DNA from: Brevibacillus sp. DP1.3A
Lineage (GTDB): Bacteria > Bacillota > Bacilli > Brevibacillales > Brevibacillaceae
Direction of reading: 5' to 3'
Length of the DNA stretch: 64,000 bases
NCBI RefSeq assembly: GCF_013284245.2
Contig: NZ_CP085876.1
Span: forward strand, 5,776,001 to 5,840,000
Shown here: positions 1 to 8,267 of the stretch, one piece after another
Numbering within the stretch: the first letter of the stretch is position 1
Layout of the letters: every line of letters starts with the position of its first letter
Translations under genes and position numbers: made by a program
The notes under the pieces: generated by a model
Told to the model about the DNA's origin: nothing
The model's input: only the letters and a program-made list of their open reading frames with translations
The model's database searches: none

Positions 1-1434
1 CGCCTTCATCAGCTTTGTTTTCGTCTCCCACATCTCTTCGCTGATGTGCAAACGGTAATGCTCAGGATTCAGCATGCGCAAGTATTCAGGCCAGAACAGC
101 TTGAGCTGCTCACGATGGTAGTTGCGAATCTCTTGAAGGGTCGGCAGTTCATAGACTAGTTCCCCATCCACAAATACCGGAATGAGCAGCGACTCTGCCT
201 GGTAGTTCTCCAAATGCTTGCTCAAATACGTATGGCTCGGATGGAACAAATGGAGAGGTGCTCCCTCGTCGACTGTTGTTTCATGTGGAAAGCACATGTA
301 GTCAGCAATCGCTTTCCCTGTTTCCGTATCAATCAATCGGTACATATCTTTGATGCCCGGCGTTGTGACTTTTTCCGGATTTCCGGAGATTTTGATGGTC
401 GGCTGATATTCTCCGTCCGCGCCTTCGCGCGCCACCAGCTTGTATACGCCTCCAAGTGTGGGCTGATCCGCTGCCGTGATGAGCTGCGTTCCTACTCCCC
501 AGCTATTTACGCGTGCTCCTTGTACTTTCAGGTTCATAATCGTGTGCTCATCGAGATCATTGGAAGCGACAATTTGCACATCGGTCATGCCTGCCTTATC
601 AAGCATTTCGCGCGTCTTGCAGGACAAATACGTCAAGTCGCCACTATCCAAGCGCACCGCCATCAGCTTTTTGCCTTGTTTCTCCAGACGTTTTCCGACC
701 TTAATTGCATTAGGCACGCCGCTTTTGAGCGTATCGTAAGTGTCGACCAGCAAGGTTACCTGTCCTGGTAGAGCTGCTGCGAAGCGCTCAAATGCTTCCT
801 CCTCACTCTCAAAGCTCTGTACCCATGAGTGAGCGTGCGTCCCTTTTGTCGGAATGCCAAACATTTTCCCTGCCAGCATATTCGAAGTCGCGTCGAAGCC
901 AGCCAAATACGCTGCCCGCGTCCCCCACAGCGCAGCATCAGCCTCCTGCGCCCTTCTTGTTCCGAACTCCATAAGAACATCATTGCCCGCCACGTTTTTA
1001 ATCCGCGAAGCTTTGGTCGCAATCAGCGTCTGATAGTTCATGTAGTTCAACAGGGCCGTCTCAACCAGCTGTGCCTCCATGACACGCCCCTCTACACGAA
1101 TCAGCGGCTCGTTCGGGAAAACCACGGTTCCTTCCTTCACGGAGTAGAGCGAGCCCTTAAAACGAAGCTGGCGCAGCTCTTCCAAAAACTTCGGATCGTA
1201 GTTCTCCTCCTGCTCACTCAAATACTTGAGATCGCTTTCTTCAAAACATAAATTTTTTATATAGGAAACAATTCGTTCCAATCCGGCAGATACGGCGTAT
1301 CCGTTTCCAAAAGGCAGCTTGCGGAAAAATGCTTCGAAAACGACCTTCTGATTGTGTGTTCCGTTCACCCAATGGGCGTACATCATGTTGATTTGATATT
1401 TATCTGTGTGTAGTGCCACACCAAATGATTGCAT
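1..1434 (-). CDS. pncB: Nicotinate phosphoribosyltransferase, C-terminus cut by window edge
   Basis: Translating the minus strand from 1434 gives an open frame of 478 codons beginning MQSFGVALHTDKYQINMMY and running off position 1 without a stop. The N-terminal TDKYQINMMY block, the central RLDSGDLTYLS block and the later GTQLITA stretch are those of nicotinate phosphoribosyltransferase. The enzyme makes nicotinate mononucleotide from nicotinate and PRPP in NAD salvage, in the cytosol. The start is set by an AGGAGG at 1444-1449, nine bases upstream. Family length is about 485 residues, so only a few C-terminal residues should be missing. The call rests on these conserved blocks along the frame. 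Confidence 0.93.
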   Translation of the reverse strand, partial: MQSFGVALHTDKYQINMMYAHWVNGTHNQKVVFEAFFRKLPFGNGYAVSAGLERIVSYIKNLCFEESDLKYLSEQEENYDPKFLEELRQLRFKGSLYSVKEGTVVFPNEPLIRVEGRVMEAQLVETALLNYMNYQTLIATKASRIKNVAGNDVLMEFGTRRAQEADAALWGTRAAYLAGFDATSNMLAGKMFGIPTKGTHAHSWVQSFESEEEAFERFAAALPGQVTLLVDTYDTLKSGVPNAIKVGKRLEKQGKKLMAVRLDSGDLTYLSCKTREMLDKAGMTDVQIVASNDLDEHTIMNLKVQGARVNSWGVGTQLITAADQPTLGGVYKLVAREGADGEYQPTIKISGNPEKVTTPGIKDMYRLIDTETGKAIADYMCFPHETTVDEGAPLHLFHPSHTYLSKHLENYQAESLLIPVFVDGELVYELPTLQEIRNYHREQLKLFWPEYLRMLNPEHYRLHISEEMWETKTKLMKA

Positions 1435-1577
1435 GTCACTGAGGCCTCCTGTGTATTCCTTTCTATCATCATACCAGAAGCGTTCGCTGGTGCCCATCCG
1501 CTGTGGAGGATATTAGGGAATGTGGTATAGTATGGGGATAAAAAGAGAAGCAATCGTACAGGCTGGGAGTGAGCAAG

Positions 1578-2231
1578 TTGAGCAGAAAAATCGTTACGAT
1601 TAGTAAAGGATTGCCTAAAAGTAATATGTACAACGGCAAGGAATATCTCTCCGGCATTTGGAAGGAGGAAGCGGACGAGCTCGTTGTCCGTTCCGAGAAA
1701 ATTGATGATGACGATATCGCGAATCCAGAGTACCACGGCGGCCCAGATCGCGTCGTCTGTGCGTATCCTTTTGAACATTATGCCCATTGGGAGAAGTTAT
1801 TCGGCCAACCTCTGACCAATGCGGCATTCGGAGAAAATCTCACGCTCGCTGGCATGACCGAAGAGCAGGTCTGCATCGGGGATGTGTATCAATTCGGTGA
1901 TGCCATCCTGCAAGTGACCCAAGGCAGATTTCCTTGCGCGACCATCAACAAGCGCAACAACAATAACCAGCTGCTCAAAGCGGTGGTGGAAATGGGCTAT
2001 ACGGGCTATTTCTTCCGCGTCTTGCAGGAAGGAACGATCAAGCCAGACTCCAAGATTACCCTCATCACTGCACATCCAAAACAAGTAACGGTAGCGTCGA
2101 TTCACCACTTATACTTCCATGACAAGTCACCATCCCTAGAGACGGTACAGCGTATGCTTGAGGTAGAGGAATTGGCGCAACCCTGGCGAAAAAAACTACT
2201 GGAAAAGGTTGTTCAACAAGTCGACTTTTGA
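1578..2231 (+). CDS. MOSC domain protein (YiiM/YflK-like)
   Basis: A 217-residue MOSC (molybdenum cofactor sulfurase C-terminal) domain protein. MOSC proteins are thought to carry sulfur or metal-sulfur groups through a conserved cysteine, here probably the Cys in QGRFPCATINK; the substrate is unknown. A GTG at 1569 is in frame, but the Shine-Dalgarno-like GGGAGTGA at 1565-1572 overlaps it and sits five bases before the TTG at 1578, so the TTG is preferred. The last eight or so codons (KVVQQVDF and stop) lie inside a mobile-type palindromic element that starts near 2206. The native C-terminus may therefore have been replaced. It is followed by rluF on the same strand after 185 bases. Confidence 0.85.
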   Translation: MSRKIVTISKGLPKSNMYNGKEYLSGIWKEEADELVVRSEKIDDDDIANPEYHGGPDRVVCAYPFEHYAHWEKLFGQPLTNAAFGENLTLAGMTEEQVCIGDVYQFGDAILQVTQGRFPCATINKRNNNNQLLKAVVEMGYTGYFFRVLQEGTIKPDSKITLITAHPKQVTVASIHHLYFHDKSPSLETVQRMLEVEELAQPWRKKLLEKVVQQVDF

Positions 2232-2375
2232 TCATGAAGTAATCAAGAAAGCGGATTCGACATCGAAAGTGGCGTTCACCTTCGAAGTCCGGTGCTCGTG
2301 TAGTCTCCCTACACTCCGCTCCTCCTTCTTCAGGTTCTCGCCACTTTCTCGATGCTGAAAAGTCGACTTTTGAAC
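2206..2375. repeat. Palindromic element family C, copy 1
   Basis: Element of about 165 bp with terminal inverted repeats: GTTCAACAAGTCGACTTTT at 2211-2229 and the complement of GTTCAAAAGTCGACTTTT at the right end (2357-2375). Inside are nested arms GAAAGTGGCG (2265-2274)/CGCCACTTTC (2339-2348) and GTGTAG (2298-2303)/CTACAC (2309-2314). An inverted, nearly identical copy lies at 47244-47409. Between copies the arm pair GTGGCG/CGCCAC becomes GTAACG/CGTTAC, so pairing is kept. The left end forms the 3' end of the MOSC gene. It resembles a MITE or a transcribed structured repeat; no transposase is nearby. Confidence 0.85.
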
Positions 2376-2416
2376 ACGTATCGAAATAGCAGCAGCAATA
2401 GCGAAAGGAACGTCTC

Positions 2417-3103
2417 ATGCGAATTAATAAGTTCATCAGTGAAACCGGCATTTGCTCACGAAGAGAAGCCGATAAATTAATCGAGGCCAAGCGCGTGACG
2501 ATCAATGGCCAACTCGCGGAACTGGGAAGTACAGTTGCGTCAGGAGATGACGTGCGCATCGATGGGCAGCCGCTCGGCGTCAAAAAGAAAGATGTCTACA
2601 TCGCCTTGAATAAGCCTGTCGGAATTACGTGTACCACTGAACTACACGTCAAAGGCAACATCATCGATTTCGTCAATCACCCGGAGCGGGTTTTTCCTAT
2701 CGGGCGACTGGATAAGGATTCGCAAGGACTCATCCTGTTAACCAATGACGGAGATATCGTAAACAAAATTTTGCGTGCGGAGAACAATCATGACAAAGAG
2801 TACATCGTCACCGTAGATAAGCCCATCACGGCGAATTTCTTGCACGGAATGGCAAACGGCGTACGCATTCTCGGAACGACCACAAAGCCTTGCGAAGTAA
2901 CCAAAGTCAGCGACCGCGTCTTCAATATCGTGCTGACGCAAGGGCTGAATCGACAAATCAGACGGATGTGCCAAGCTTTTGGTTATCAGGTGCGAAAACT
3001 TGAACGGGTACGCATCATGAACATTGCCCTGGGAAATTTGAAATTGGGGCAATGGCGCAATCTGACGGCCAAGGAATTGACTGATCTGAATAAAAGCTTG
3101 TGA
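2417..3103 (+). CDS. rluF: 23S rRNA pseudouridine synthase, RluF type
   Basis: A 228-residue RsuA/RluB/E/F-family pseudouridine synthase. An S4 RNA-binding domain occupies roughly residues 1-60 (MRINKFISETG, SRREADKLI). The catalytic domain has the motif GRLDKDSQGL, whose Asp is near residue 99 and is the expected nucleophile. The RluF-like block QIRRMCQAFGYQVRKLERVRI follows near the C-terminus. It isomerises a uridine in 23S rRNA (U2604 in E. coli numbering, by homology). The ATG has AAAGGAA eight bases upstream. Length agrees with the short Bacillota members. The exact target base is inferred from the family. Confidence 0.9.
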   Translation: MRINKFISETGICSRREADKLIEAKRVTINGQLAELGSTVASGDDVRIDGQPLGVKKKDVYIALNKPVGITCTTELHVKGNIIDFVNHPERVFPIGRLDKDSQGLILLTNDGDIVNKILRAENNHDKEYIVTVDKPITANFLHGMANGVRILGTTTKPCEVTKVSDRVFNIVLTQGLNRQIRRMCQAFGYQVRKLERVRIMNIALGNLKLGQWRNLTAKELTDLNKSL

Positions 3104-3108
3104 AATAG

Positions 3109-3146
3109 GGACGGGTTGGAGTCTGTATCGTGGCTCCTTCCCGTCT
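3109..3146 (+). terminator. Weak terminator-like hairpin after rluF
   Basis: GACGGG...GGAG pairs with CTCC...CCCGTC just after the rluF stop, but the following bases (TTCCGTATTTG) make a poor U-tract. It may only pause or partly stop transcription before thrC. Confidence 0.4.
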
Positions 3147-3291
3147 TCCGTATTTGTATGTAAATATTTTATCTTTACTGAAAACTCTCATTTACAGGCT
3201 CCCCTTCTCCGTTTACCATATAGAAAATCATGCGAGAGAAAAGAGGTGGAGAGATTCTCCCCGCACACTTTTTGGGGTGAATCTTGCGAGG

Positions 3292-4560
3292 ATGAAACTG
3301 GTTTGTGTCGATTGCAGCAAGGAAGTGCCTGCCCATTTATTTGACTATCAATGCACGTGCGGTGGCTTGTTTGACATTATTCACGATACGTCAGCCATCG
3401 ATGCCCAACAGCTCAAGCGCGTCTTTCACGAGCGGCTGTCAGAGCGCATGACACCTTATGCGAGCGGGGTATGGCGCTACAAAGAGCTGATTTTCCCCGA
3501 GCTTCCTGAAGAGTACATCACGACCAAGTACGAAGGAAATACAGGACTGTACGCATCTACACTCATCCAATCGTATGTAGGAAGCAACAGCAAGGTATGG
3601 CTGAAGGCACAAAGCGAGAATCCAAGTGGTTCATTCAAAGACAACGGGATGACTGTCGCCGTATCACACGGGCGTTCACTAGGCTATCAACGCTTCACCT
3701 GCACATCGACTGGCAATACCTCATCCTCTCTCGCCATGTATGCAGCACTCACCCATGGCGAATCGTACGTGTTTGTTCCGAACAAAAACATTTCTTTGAA
3801 TAAAGTCATGCAAACACTCGCCTACGGAGCAAAGGTCATCAGCTTTGATGGGACTTACGATGATGGCATCCGCTTTTACGAGCAATACAGCAAAGAGCTC
3901 GGCCTCTACATCTGCAATTCGATCAATCCATTCCGCATTGAAGGGCAGAAGAGTATCGTGTACGAAATTGCCCAGTACCTCAATTGGAACCTCCCCGATT
4001 GGGTGGTCATCCCTGGAGGAGCGCTAAGCAATGTGACAGCTCTCGGAAAAGGCTTGCAGGATTTGAAAAATCTCGGGTTCATTGAGAAAGTTCCTCGTGT
4101 GGCACTCGTACAGGCGGAAGGTGCTAGTCCATTCCATCGCATGGTCGCAGGCGGACACACCGAGCTGACACCCGAACCCAATCCATATACACGTGCCTCC
4201 GCGCTGAATATCGGCAATCCGCCCAGCTGGAAAAAGGCACTACGTACATTAGATGAAACAAATGGCGTTACCTGCTCCGTGACTGATCAAGAGATTCTCG
4301 ACGCCAAAGCATGGGTGGATAAGAGTGGGATCGGCTGCGAGCCCGCCTCTGCTGCTACAGTCGCAGGATTGCGCAAGCTTATCGCAGGACAAGTGATCGA
4401 CAAGTACGAAACAGCCGTGTGCATTTTGACAGGAAACATGCTGAAGGACACTGATGCACTGCAAGAGTATCATTTGGGGGAATCGGTGTCAGCGAGCTAT
4501 CCGAATACAATTGTTTCGGCACAGCTTACACTGAAAGAGATTGGCGCCATGCTTTCGTAA
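3292..4560 (+). CDS. thrC: Threonine synthase
   Basis: A 422-residue PLP-dependent threonine synthase, converting O-phosphohomoserine to threonine. The N-terminus has a zinc-ribbon-like cysteine set (CVDC, then CTCGG). The PLP lysine is in NPSGSFKDNGM, about residue 116, followed by the TSTGNTSSSLAMYA phosphate/PLP-binding block and VIPGGALSN. The open frame extends upstream to a GTG at 3130, but that extension (MAPSRLPYLYV...) has no family similarity. The ATG at 3292 starts the recognised domain and has GGGGTGA eleven bases upstream. No homoserine dehydrogenase or kinase gene is adjacent, so it is an isolated copy. I saw no T-box in the 188 bases before it. Confidence 0.92.
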   Translation: MKLVCVDCSKEVPAHLFDYQCTCGGLFDIIHDTSAIDAQQLKRVFHERLSERMTPYASGVWRYKELIFPELPEEYITTKYEGNTGLYASTLIQSYVGSNSKVWLKAQSENPSGSFKDNGMTVAVSHGRSLGYQRFTCTSTGNTSSSLAMYAALTHGESYVFVPNKNISLNKVMQTLAYGAKVISFDGTYDDGIRFYEQYSKELGLYICNSINPFRIEGQKSIVYEIAQYLNWNLPDWVVIPGGALSNVTALGKGLQDLKNLGFIEKVPRVALVQAEGASPFHRMVAGGHTELTPEPNPYTRASALNIGNPPSWKKALRTLDETNGVTCSVTDQEILDAKAWVDKSGIGCEPASAATVAGLRKLIAGQVIDKYETAVCILTGNMLKDTDALQEYHLGESVSASYPNTIVSAQLTLKEIGAMLS

Positions 4561-4602
4561 CAGCTCATCTAAATTTTTTAGTCAAAAATATGCGCGAATA
4601 AT

Positions 4603-4631
4603 TTGCTATCCTTTCAATATCCTGTTATGCT
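4603..4631 (+). promoter_or_regulatory. Sigma-A promoter of the cold-shock gene
   Basis: TTGCTA (4603-4608), 17-base spacer, TATGCT (4626-4631). This leaves an untranslated leader of about 110 bases before the csp start, a length typical of cold-shock genes whose leader controls translation at low temperature. Confidence 0.65.
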
Positions 4632-4748
4632 AGTAGAGAATTATTTTTGTTCGAACAACGGATAGCGTAGATAGCAAATTTTCGTCTAGATGATCCTGAG
4701 AGCAAGGATAGTAATATATGTGTGTTACACACGTAGGAGGCAATAATA

Positions 4749-4949
4749 ATGGAACAAGGTACAGTAAAATGGTTTAACGCAGAAAAAGGTTTTGGTTTTA
4801 TTGAGCGCGAAGGTAAAGAAGACGTATTCGTACACTTCTCTGCTATCCAAAGCGAAGGTTTCAAATCCCTTGACGAAGGTCAAAAAGTTACTTTTGACGT
4901 AGAACAAGGCCAACGCGGACCACAAGCTACTAACGTTCAAAAAGTTTAA
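4749..4949 (+). CDS. csp: Cold-shock protein, CspA/CspB family
   Basis: A complete 66-residue single cold-shock domain, a five-stranded OB fold binding single-stranded RNA and DNA. RNP1 (KGFGFI) and RNP2 (VFVHF) are intact, and the start MEQGTVKWFNAEKG is typical of Bacillales. A strong TAGGAGG lies nine bases before the ATG. It is monocistronic: its own promoter lies upstream and a strong terminator follows. It acts as an RNA chaperone; the paralog letter cannot be assigned. Confidence 0.96.
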   Translation: MEQGTVKWFNAEKGFGFIEREGKEDVFVHFSAIQSEGFKSLDEGQKVTFDVEQGQRGPQATNVQKV

Positions 4950-4964
4950 TAGCCACACACAAAA

Positions 4965-4994
4965 AACAGACTCCTGTAAGGGGTCTGTTTTTTT
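4965..4994 (+). terminator. Rho-independent terminator of csp
   Basis: AACAGAC arm at 4965-4971 pairs with GTCTGTT at 4983-4989, extended by CC/GG, and is followed by a run of T. Confidence 0.85.
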
Positions 4995-5125
4995 GTTGTC
5001 TAAAACACAAATAAAAAACCCTACTCACAGAAATGGAGTAGGGAATGCTACAGAACAGTAAATGGTAGACTCAGTATAACACAGTAAATAGCTCTTCCTA
5101 AAATTTTTGTATTTTCAAATACGGA

Positions 5126-5785
5126 TTATTCAACCGTAGGTAGTTTGGAACGTAGAATATCCGTAATTTGCCCCCGCGCTACACGCAGCAGCCCTTCTTT
5201 TTCCATTTTCTTCAATGTCCGGCTAATCACTTCACGAGCAGTCCCCAGCTCAATTGCCAACTGATCATGTGTAATGGCGAGCGAATCATTCTCCGCACCT
5301 GTATGCTCGATCAAATATTCGGAAATCCGAACCCGAATGGATTTAAAGTTAATGTCGTCAATCAAGTTCGACATGATAATCAATCGACGCGCAAATGATT
5401 GAAAAATATACTGGCGAAAGCCTTGATGCTTCTCGATCCATTTCTTATAAATCTTCGTTGGGACGTTCAAGACCATACTCGGCTTCTCCACGCAAGCCGA
5501 TGCTTCATACACCGTTTCTCCCAATATACTAGACGCGATGAGTGGGCAGCACTCGCCAGCCGATAGCCTGTACAACGTAACCTCTCTCCCATCGCTGCTC
5601 AGTTTGAAAATACGAACCAGCCCATCCAAGATTAATGGCGCATTCTCCAAAAACTCGCCTTCATCAATGGTAAAGTTGGCTGGAACCGTAGTGATGGAAA
5701 TTCCCTCCTCTTGCCACTCTTCTGGAGTAAGTGCCGCCAGACTTGGAAAACGTGCAAGGACTTCAGCAATCTGCTCCTTTTGCAT
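5126..5785 (-). CDS. Crp/Fnr-family transcriptional regulator
   Basis: A 219-residue Crp/Fnr protein. A cyclic-nucleotide-binding-like beta-roll covers about residues 20-125 (DGREVTLYRLSAGECC). A helical linker follows, then a winged HTH (THDQLAIELGTAREVISRTL) near residues 165-200. There is no N-terminal cysteine cluster for an FeS centre, so it is not a classical Fnr; the ligand is unknown. The ATG has AGGAGG nine bases upstream. It is divergent from the esterase at 5962, and a GTGAC-AAA-GTCAC site lies between them, which makes autoregulation and control of the esterase plausible. Confidence 0.9.
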   Translation of the reverse strand: MQKEQIAEVLARFPSLAALTPEEWQEEGISITTVPANFTIDEGEFLENAPLILDGLVRIFKLSSDGREVTLYRLSAGECCPLIASSILGETVYEASACVEKPSMVLNVPTKIYKKWIEKHQGFRQYIFQSFARRLIIMSNLIDDINFKSIRVRISEYLIEHTGAENDSLAITHDQLAIELGTAREVISRTLKKMEKEGLLRVARGQITDILRSKLPTVE

Positions 5786-5821
5786 ATGGACGAAGAACCT
5801 CCTTGTGAAAAAAATAACTTG

Positions 5822-5834
5822 GTGACAAAGTCAC
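5822..5834. promoter_or_regulatory. Candidate Crp/Fnr operator
   Basis: Perfect inverted repeat GTGAC-AAA-GTCAC in the divergent region, 36 bases upstream of the Crp/Fnr start. It resembles half-sites of the TGTGA...TCACA type, with spacing about one base short. Binding by the neighbouring regulator is inferred. Confidence 0.45.
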
Positions 5835-5912
5835 AGATTACCGATACAGATTTTTATTATTATTGCACTCAAGAGGAACGAACACAAGAACACCTGTTTA
5901 ATTAGAAATCGC

Positions 5913-5930
5913 TTCGTTAACACTAACGAA
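5913..5930. promoter_or_regulatory. Candidate operator upstream of esterase
   Basis: Perfect 7-4-7 inverted repeat TTCGTTA-ACAC-TAACGAA ending 31 bases before the esterase start. The shape fits a TetR- or MarR-type operator; the regulator is not identified. Confidence 0.5.
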
Positions 5931-5961
5931 CGATCATCATGAAACGAAGGAGATGTTGTAA

Positions 5962-6675
5962 ATGAGTACGTATGTATTGGTTCATGGAGCATGCCAAGGT
6001 GAATGGGTATGGGAAAAAGTAAAACCTGAGCTTGAAGCATTGGGACACAAGGTCGCGACATTGGACTTGCCTGGAAGTGGACAAGACATGACACCTCCAG
6101 AACAAGTGACACTGGATCTCTACGTAGAGAAAGTATCCGACCTGATCAAGCAACAAAACGAAAAAGTAATCCTTGTCGGACACAGCATGGGTGGCGTGGT
6201 CATTACGCAAACAGCTGAAAAAGTACATGACAAAATTGATAAGCTCGTCTACCTTTGCGCATTCTTGCCGAAAAACGGGGAAAGTCTCATAAGCAAGTCT
6301 GAAGGAGAAAAAGGCCCAGAATTCGAATTGAATGAAGCCGACATGACGCTGGCTCCGAAGCTTGAGACTGTGGAAGAAACATTTTTCAATGCAGTTGAGG
6401 ATGAGGCACTAAGGCTGGCGTCGATGAAACGTTGCCGTCCGCAAGCGCTGGCTCCATTTACACAACCAGTGCAAATTACTGAAGAGAAATTCGGAAGCGT
6501 TGATCGCGTCTATATTGAAACAACTTTAGACAATGCGATCCCAATCGATTTCCAACGCAGAATGAACACAGAAACACCTTGCAGCAAAGTCATTACACTG
6601 GAAGCCGATCATGCGCCTTTCTTGTCCAAACCAGAAGAACTGGTAAATCACCTCGATCAAGTAAGCAAATCATAA
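5962..6675 (+). CDS. Alpha/beta hydrolase, EstC / methyl-esterase-like
   Basis: A 237-residue alpha/beta hydrolase of the salicylate-binding-protein-2/hydroxynitrile-lyase/EstC group. It starts with the oxyanion block VHGACQGEWVW. The nucleophile Ser is about residue 75 in VGHSMGGVV, a likely acid Asp is in ETTLDNAIP, and the His is in EADHAPFL. No signal peptide is visible, so it is cytosolic. GAAGGAGA precedes the ATG. It is a single gene with its own upstream palindrome, divergent from the Crp/Fnr gene. The substrate is unknown; an esterase on small esters is most likely. Confidence 0.87.
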   Translation: MSTYVLVHGACQGEWVWEKVKPELEALGHKVATLDLPGSGQDMTPPEQVTLDLYVEKVSDLIKQQNEKVILVGHSMGGVVITQTAEKVHDKIDKLVYLCAFLPKNGESLISKSEGEKGPEFELNEADMTLAPKLETVEETFFNAVEDEALRLASMKRCRPQALAPFTQPVQITEEKFGSVDRVYIETTLDNAIPIDFQRRMNTETPCSKVITLEADHAPFLSKPEELVNHLDQVSKS

Positions 6676-6687
6676 AATAACCAAAAA

Positions 6688-6719
6688 CAAGGCTGTCGAC
6701 CATCATGTCGGCAGCCTTG
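6688..6719 (-). terminator. Terminator between esterase and MocR gene
   Basis: 13-bp stem CAAGGCTGTCGAC/GTCGGCAGCCTTG with one G-T pair. The T-rich tract follows on the minus strand, so it mainly ends the MocR transcript, although the hairpin also follows the esterase gene. Confidence 0.75.
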
Positions 6720-6727
6720 CTTCATTC

Positions 6728-8155
6728 CTATTCCTCTATGTTCAACTGGCGAACCGTACGGACGAGCCTTTGCAATCCATCCCGTAGCTGTTGTTCATTC
6801 AAATAAGAATAACTGATGCGTATCCAAGATTTTAACTCTCGCTGTGGGTCACAGATCGCGCCGGGCACAAACGTAATCGATTGCTCTATGCATTTGGCCA
6901 GAAGACTTTCCATCGGGACGGAATCAGGCAGCTTCACCCATAAATTAAAGCCTCCTGGTGGGCTGGACCACTCCCAGTCGGTCACTGACAGCTCTTCCTC
7001 CATGATATCTCGGCGAATGGCCAATGCAATCCGCAGCTTTGCCAAATGCTGCTGCATCCGTTCGGAGAAGAAGTAATGCAAAAAAATCTTTTGATTCAAT
7101 AGGGGCGCTCCACTGTCGGACAATGATTTCGCTTGAATCAAATACTTCATAATAGATGGACGGCATGCCACAGTCGCAATACTTAGCCCCGGCGCAATGT
7201 ACTTGCTAAAGCTGCGCAGATAGATGACATAGCCCTCCGTGTCGTAAGAAAAAAACGGCAGTGGAGGCTTATCGCCGAAGTAAAGATCGCGGCACGGATC
7301 ATCCTCTACGATCAGGCACTGATACTTCGCAGCCAGCTCCACCAGTCTCTTCCGTTGTTCCGCGGGAACTGTATAACCCGTTGGATTATGAAAGGTCGGA
7401 TTGAGATAAAACAGGCGCGGTTTTTCTTTCTGCATCAAGCGTTCAACCTGCTCCAAATCATATCCATGCGGCGTAATTTCGATGGGAATCATATTGGCGC
7501 CCTGTCTTCTGAATACATCGATCGCAGGACTGTAAGTGGGTCTCTCCAGCAACACGACATCACGCGGCTTTACAAGGACTCTGGCAACCAAATCAATCGC
7601 TTCCTGCGAACCAGATGTAATCATCAGCTCATCGGGTGACAGGTGAAAATGATAACGGCTGACATAATAGCTGCACAGTGCTTCCCGCAGCTCCTGATCT
7701 CCCTGTGTGGTTGAGTAGGTGCCCAGTACCTTTGGATACAGATCAAACACTTTCTTCACATACTCGGAAAAATAAAGATTTGGCAATAAATTCGGTTCGA
7801 TCAATGCTTTGGAAAATTGATAGGTCGCCTGCACCTGATGAATTTCAGAAAGGTGGCTCTTGTGCACATAGGCAGAAACGATTGGATCATCCATCGATTC
7901 CACTGGCAACAGGCTGCTCGGTTGTACGTAATACCCCGACTTATCCTTCACATACACGTGGCGGTTTTGTTTTAATAATTGAAATGCTTTAAAAACCGTC
8001 AGGCGATGCACATTCAATTCCAGCGCCAATGTTCGAACAGAAGGAAGCTTCTCATGTGCCCGCCACTCTTCGCGTCTGATCCGGTCCAGAAGATATTCAT
8101 ATACTTGCTCGAACAGCTTATCAGAATGGCTGTTTGAAAGAGCCTCCCTTTTCAT
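6728..8155 (-). CDS. MocR-family regulator (GntR HTH fused to aminotransferase)
   Basis: 475 residues. An N-terminal GntR-type winged HTH (about residues 8-75, LPSVRTLALELNVHRLTVFKAF) is fused to a fold-type I aminotransferase domain. That domain carries NPTFHNPTGYT and the PLP-lysine block SFSKYIAPGLSIA. Such MocR proteins sense PLP or amino-acid adducts. An ATG exists eight codons upstream (8179), but GGGGGG about eight bases before the ATG at 8155 favours the shorter form. It is divergent from an EamA transporter. Two ATCTGTTCT direct repeats 19 bases apart lie between them, the repeat pattern reported for MocR operators. It probably controls the exporter; the effector is unknown. Confidence 0.92.
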   Translation of the reverse strand: MKREALSNSHSDKLFEQVYEYLLDRIRREEWRAHEKLPSVRTLALELNVHRLTVFKAFQLLKQNRHVYVKDKSGYYVQPSSLLPVESMDDPIVSAYVHKSHLSEIHQVQATYQFSKALIEPNLLPNLYFSEYVKKVFDLYPKVLGTYSTTQGDQELREALCSYYVSRYHFHLSPDELMITSGSQEAIDLVARVLVKPRDVVLLERPTYSPAIDVFRRQGANMIPIEITPHGYDLEQVERLMQKEKPRLFYLNPTFHNPTGYTVPAEQRKRLVELAAKYQCLIVEDDPCRDLYFGDKPPLPFFSYDTEGYVIYLRSFSKYIAPGLSIATVACRPSIMKYLIQAKSLSDSGAPLLNQKIFLHYFFSERMQQHLAKLRIALAIRRDIMEEELSVTDWEWSSPPGGFNLWVKLPDSVPMESLLAKCIEQSITFVPGAICDPQRELKSWIRISYSYLNEQQLRDGLQRLVRTVRQLNIEE

Positions 8156-8199
8156 GCAAGCTTCCCCCCTTTCCCCCATGATAATGGATGGATCTTTGT

Positions 8200-8227
8200 A
8201 TCTGTTCTATTCCATTTCATCTGTTCT
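8200..8227. promoter_or_regulatory. Candidate MocR direct-repeat operator
   Basis: Direct repeats ATCTGTTCT at 8200-8208 and 8219-8227, 19 bases apart (about two helical turns), in the 112-base divergent region between the MocR regulator and the EamA gene. Confidence 0.55.
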
Positions 8228-8267
8228 GTTCCCTTCCCTTTATGATGAGGAAAAGGGAGGAATCATA

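Noticed and set aside
3130..3291. 54-codon N-terminal extension of threonine synthase from a GTG
   Set aside because: No similarity to the family and no ribosome binding site; the ATG at 3292 begins the known domain.
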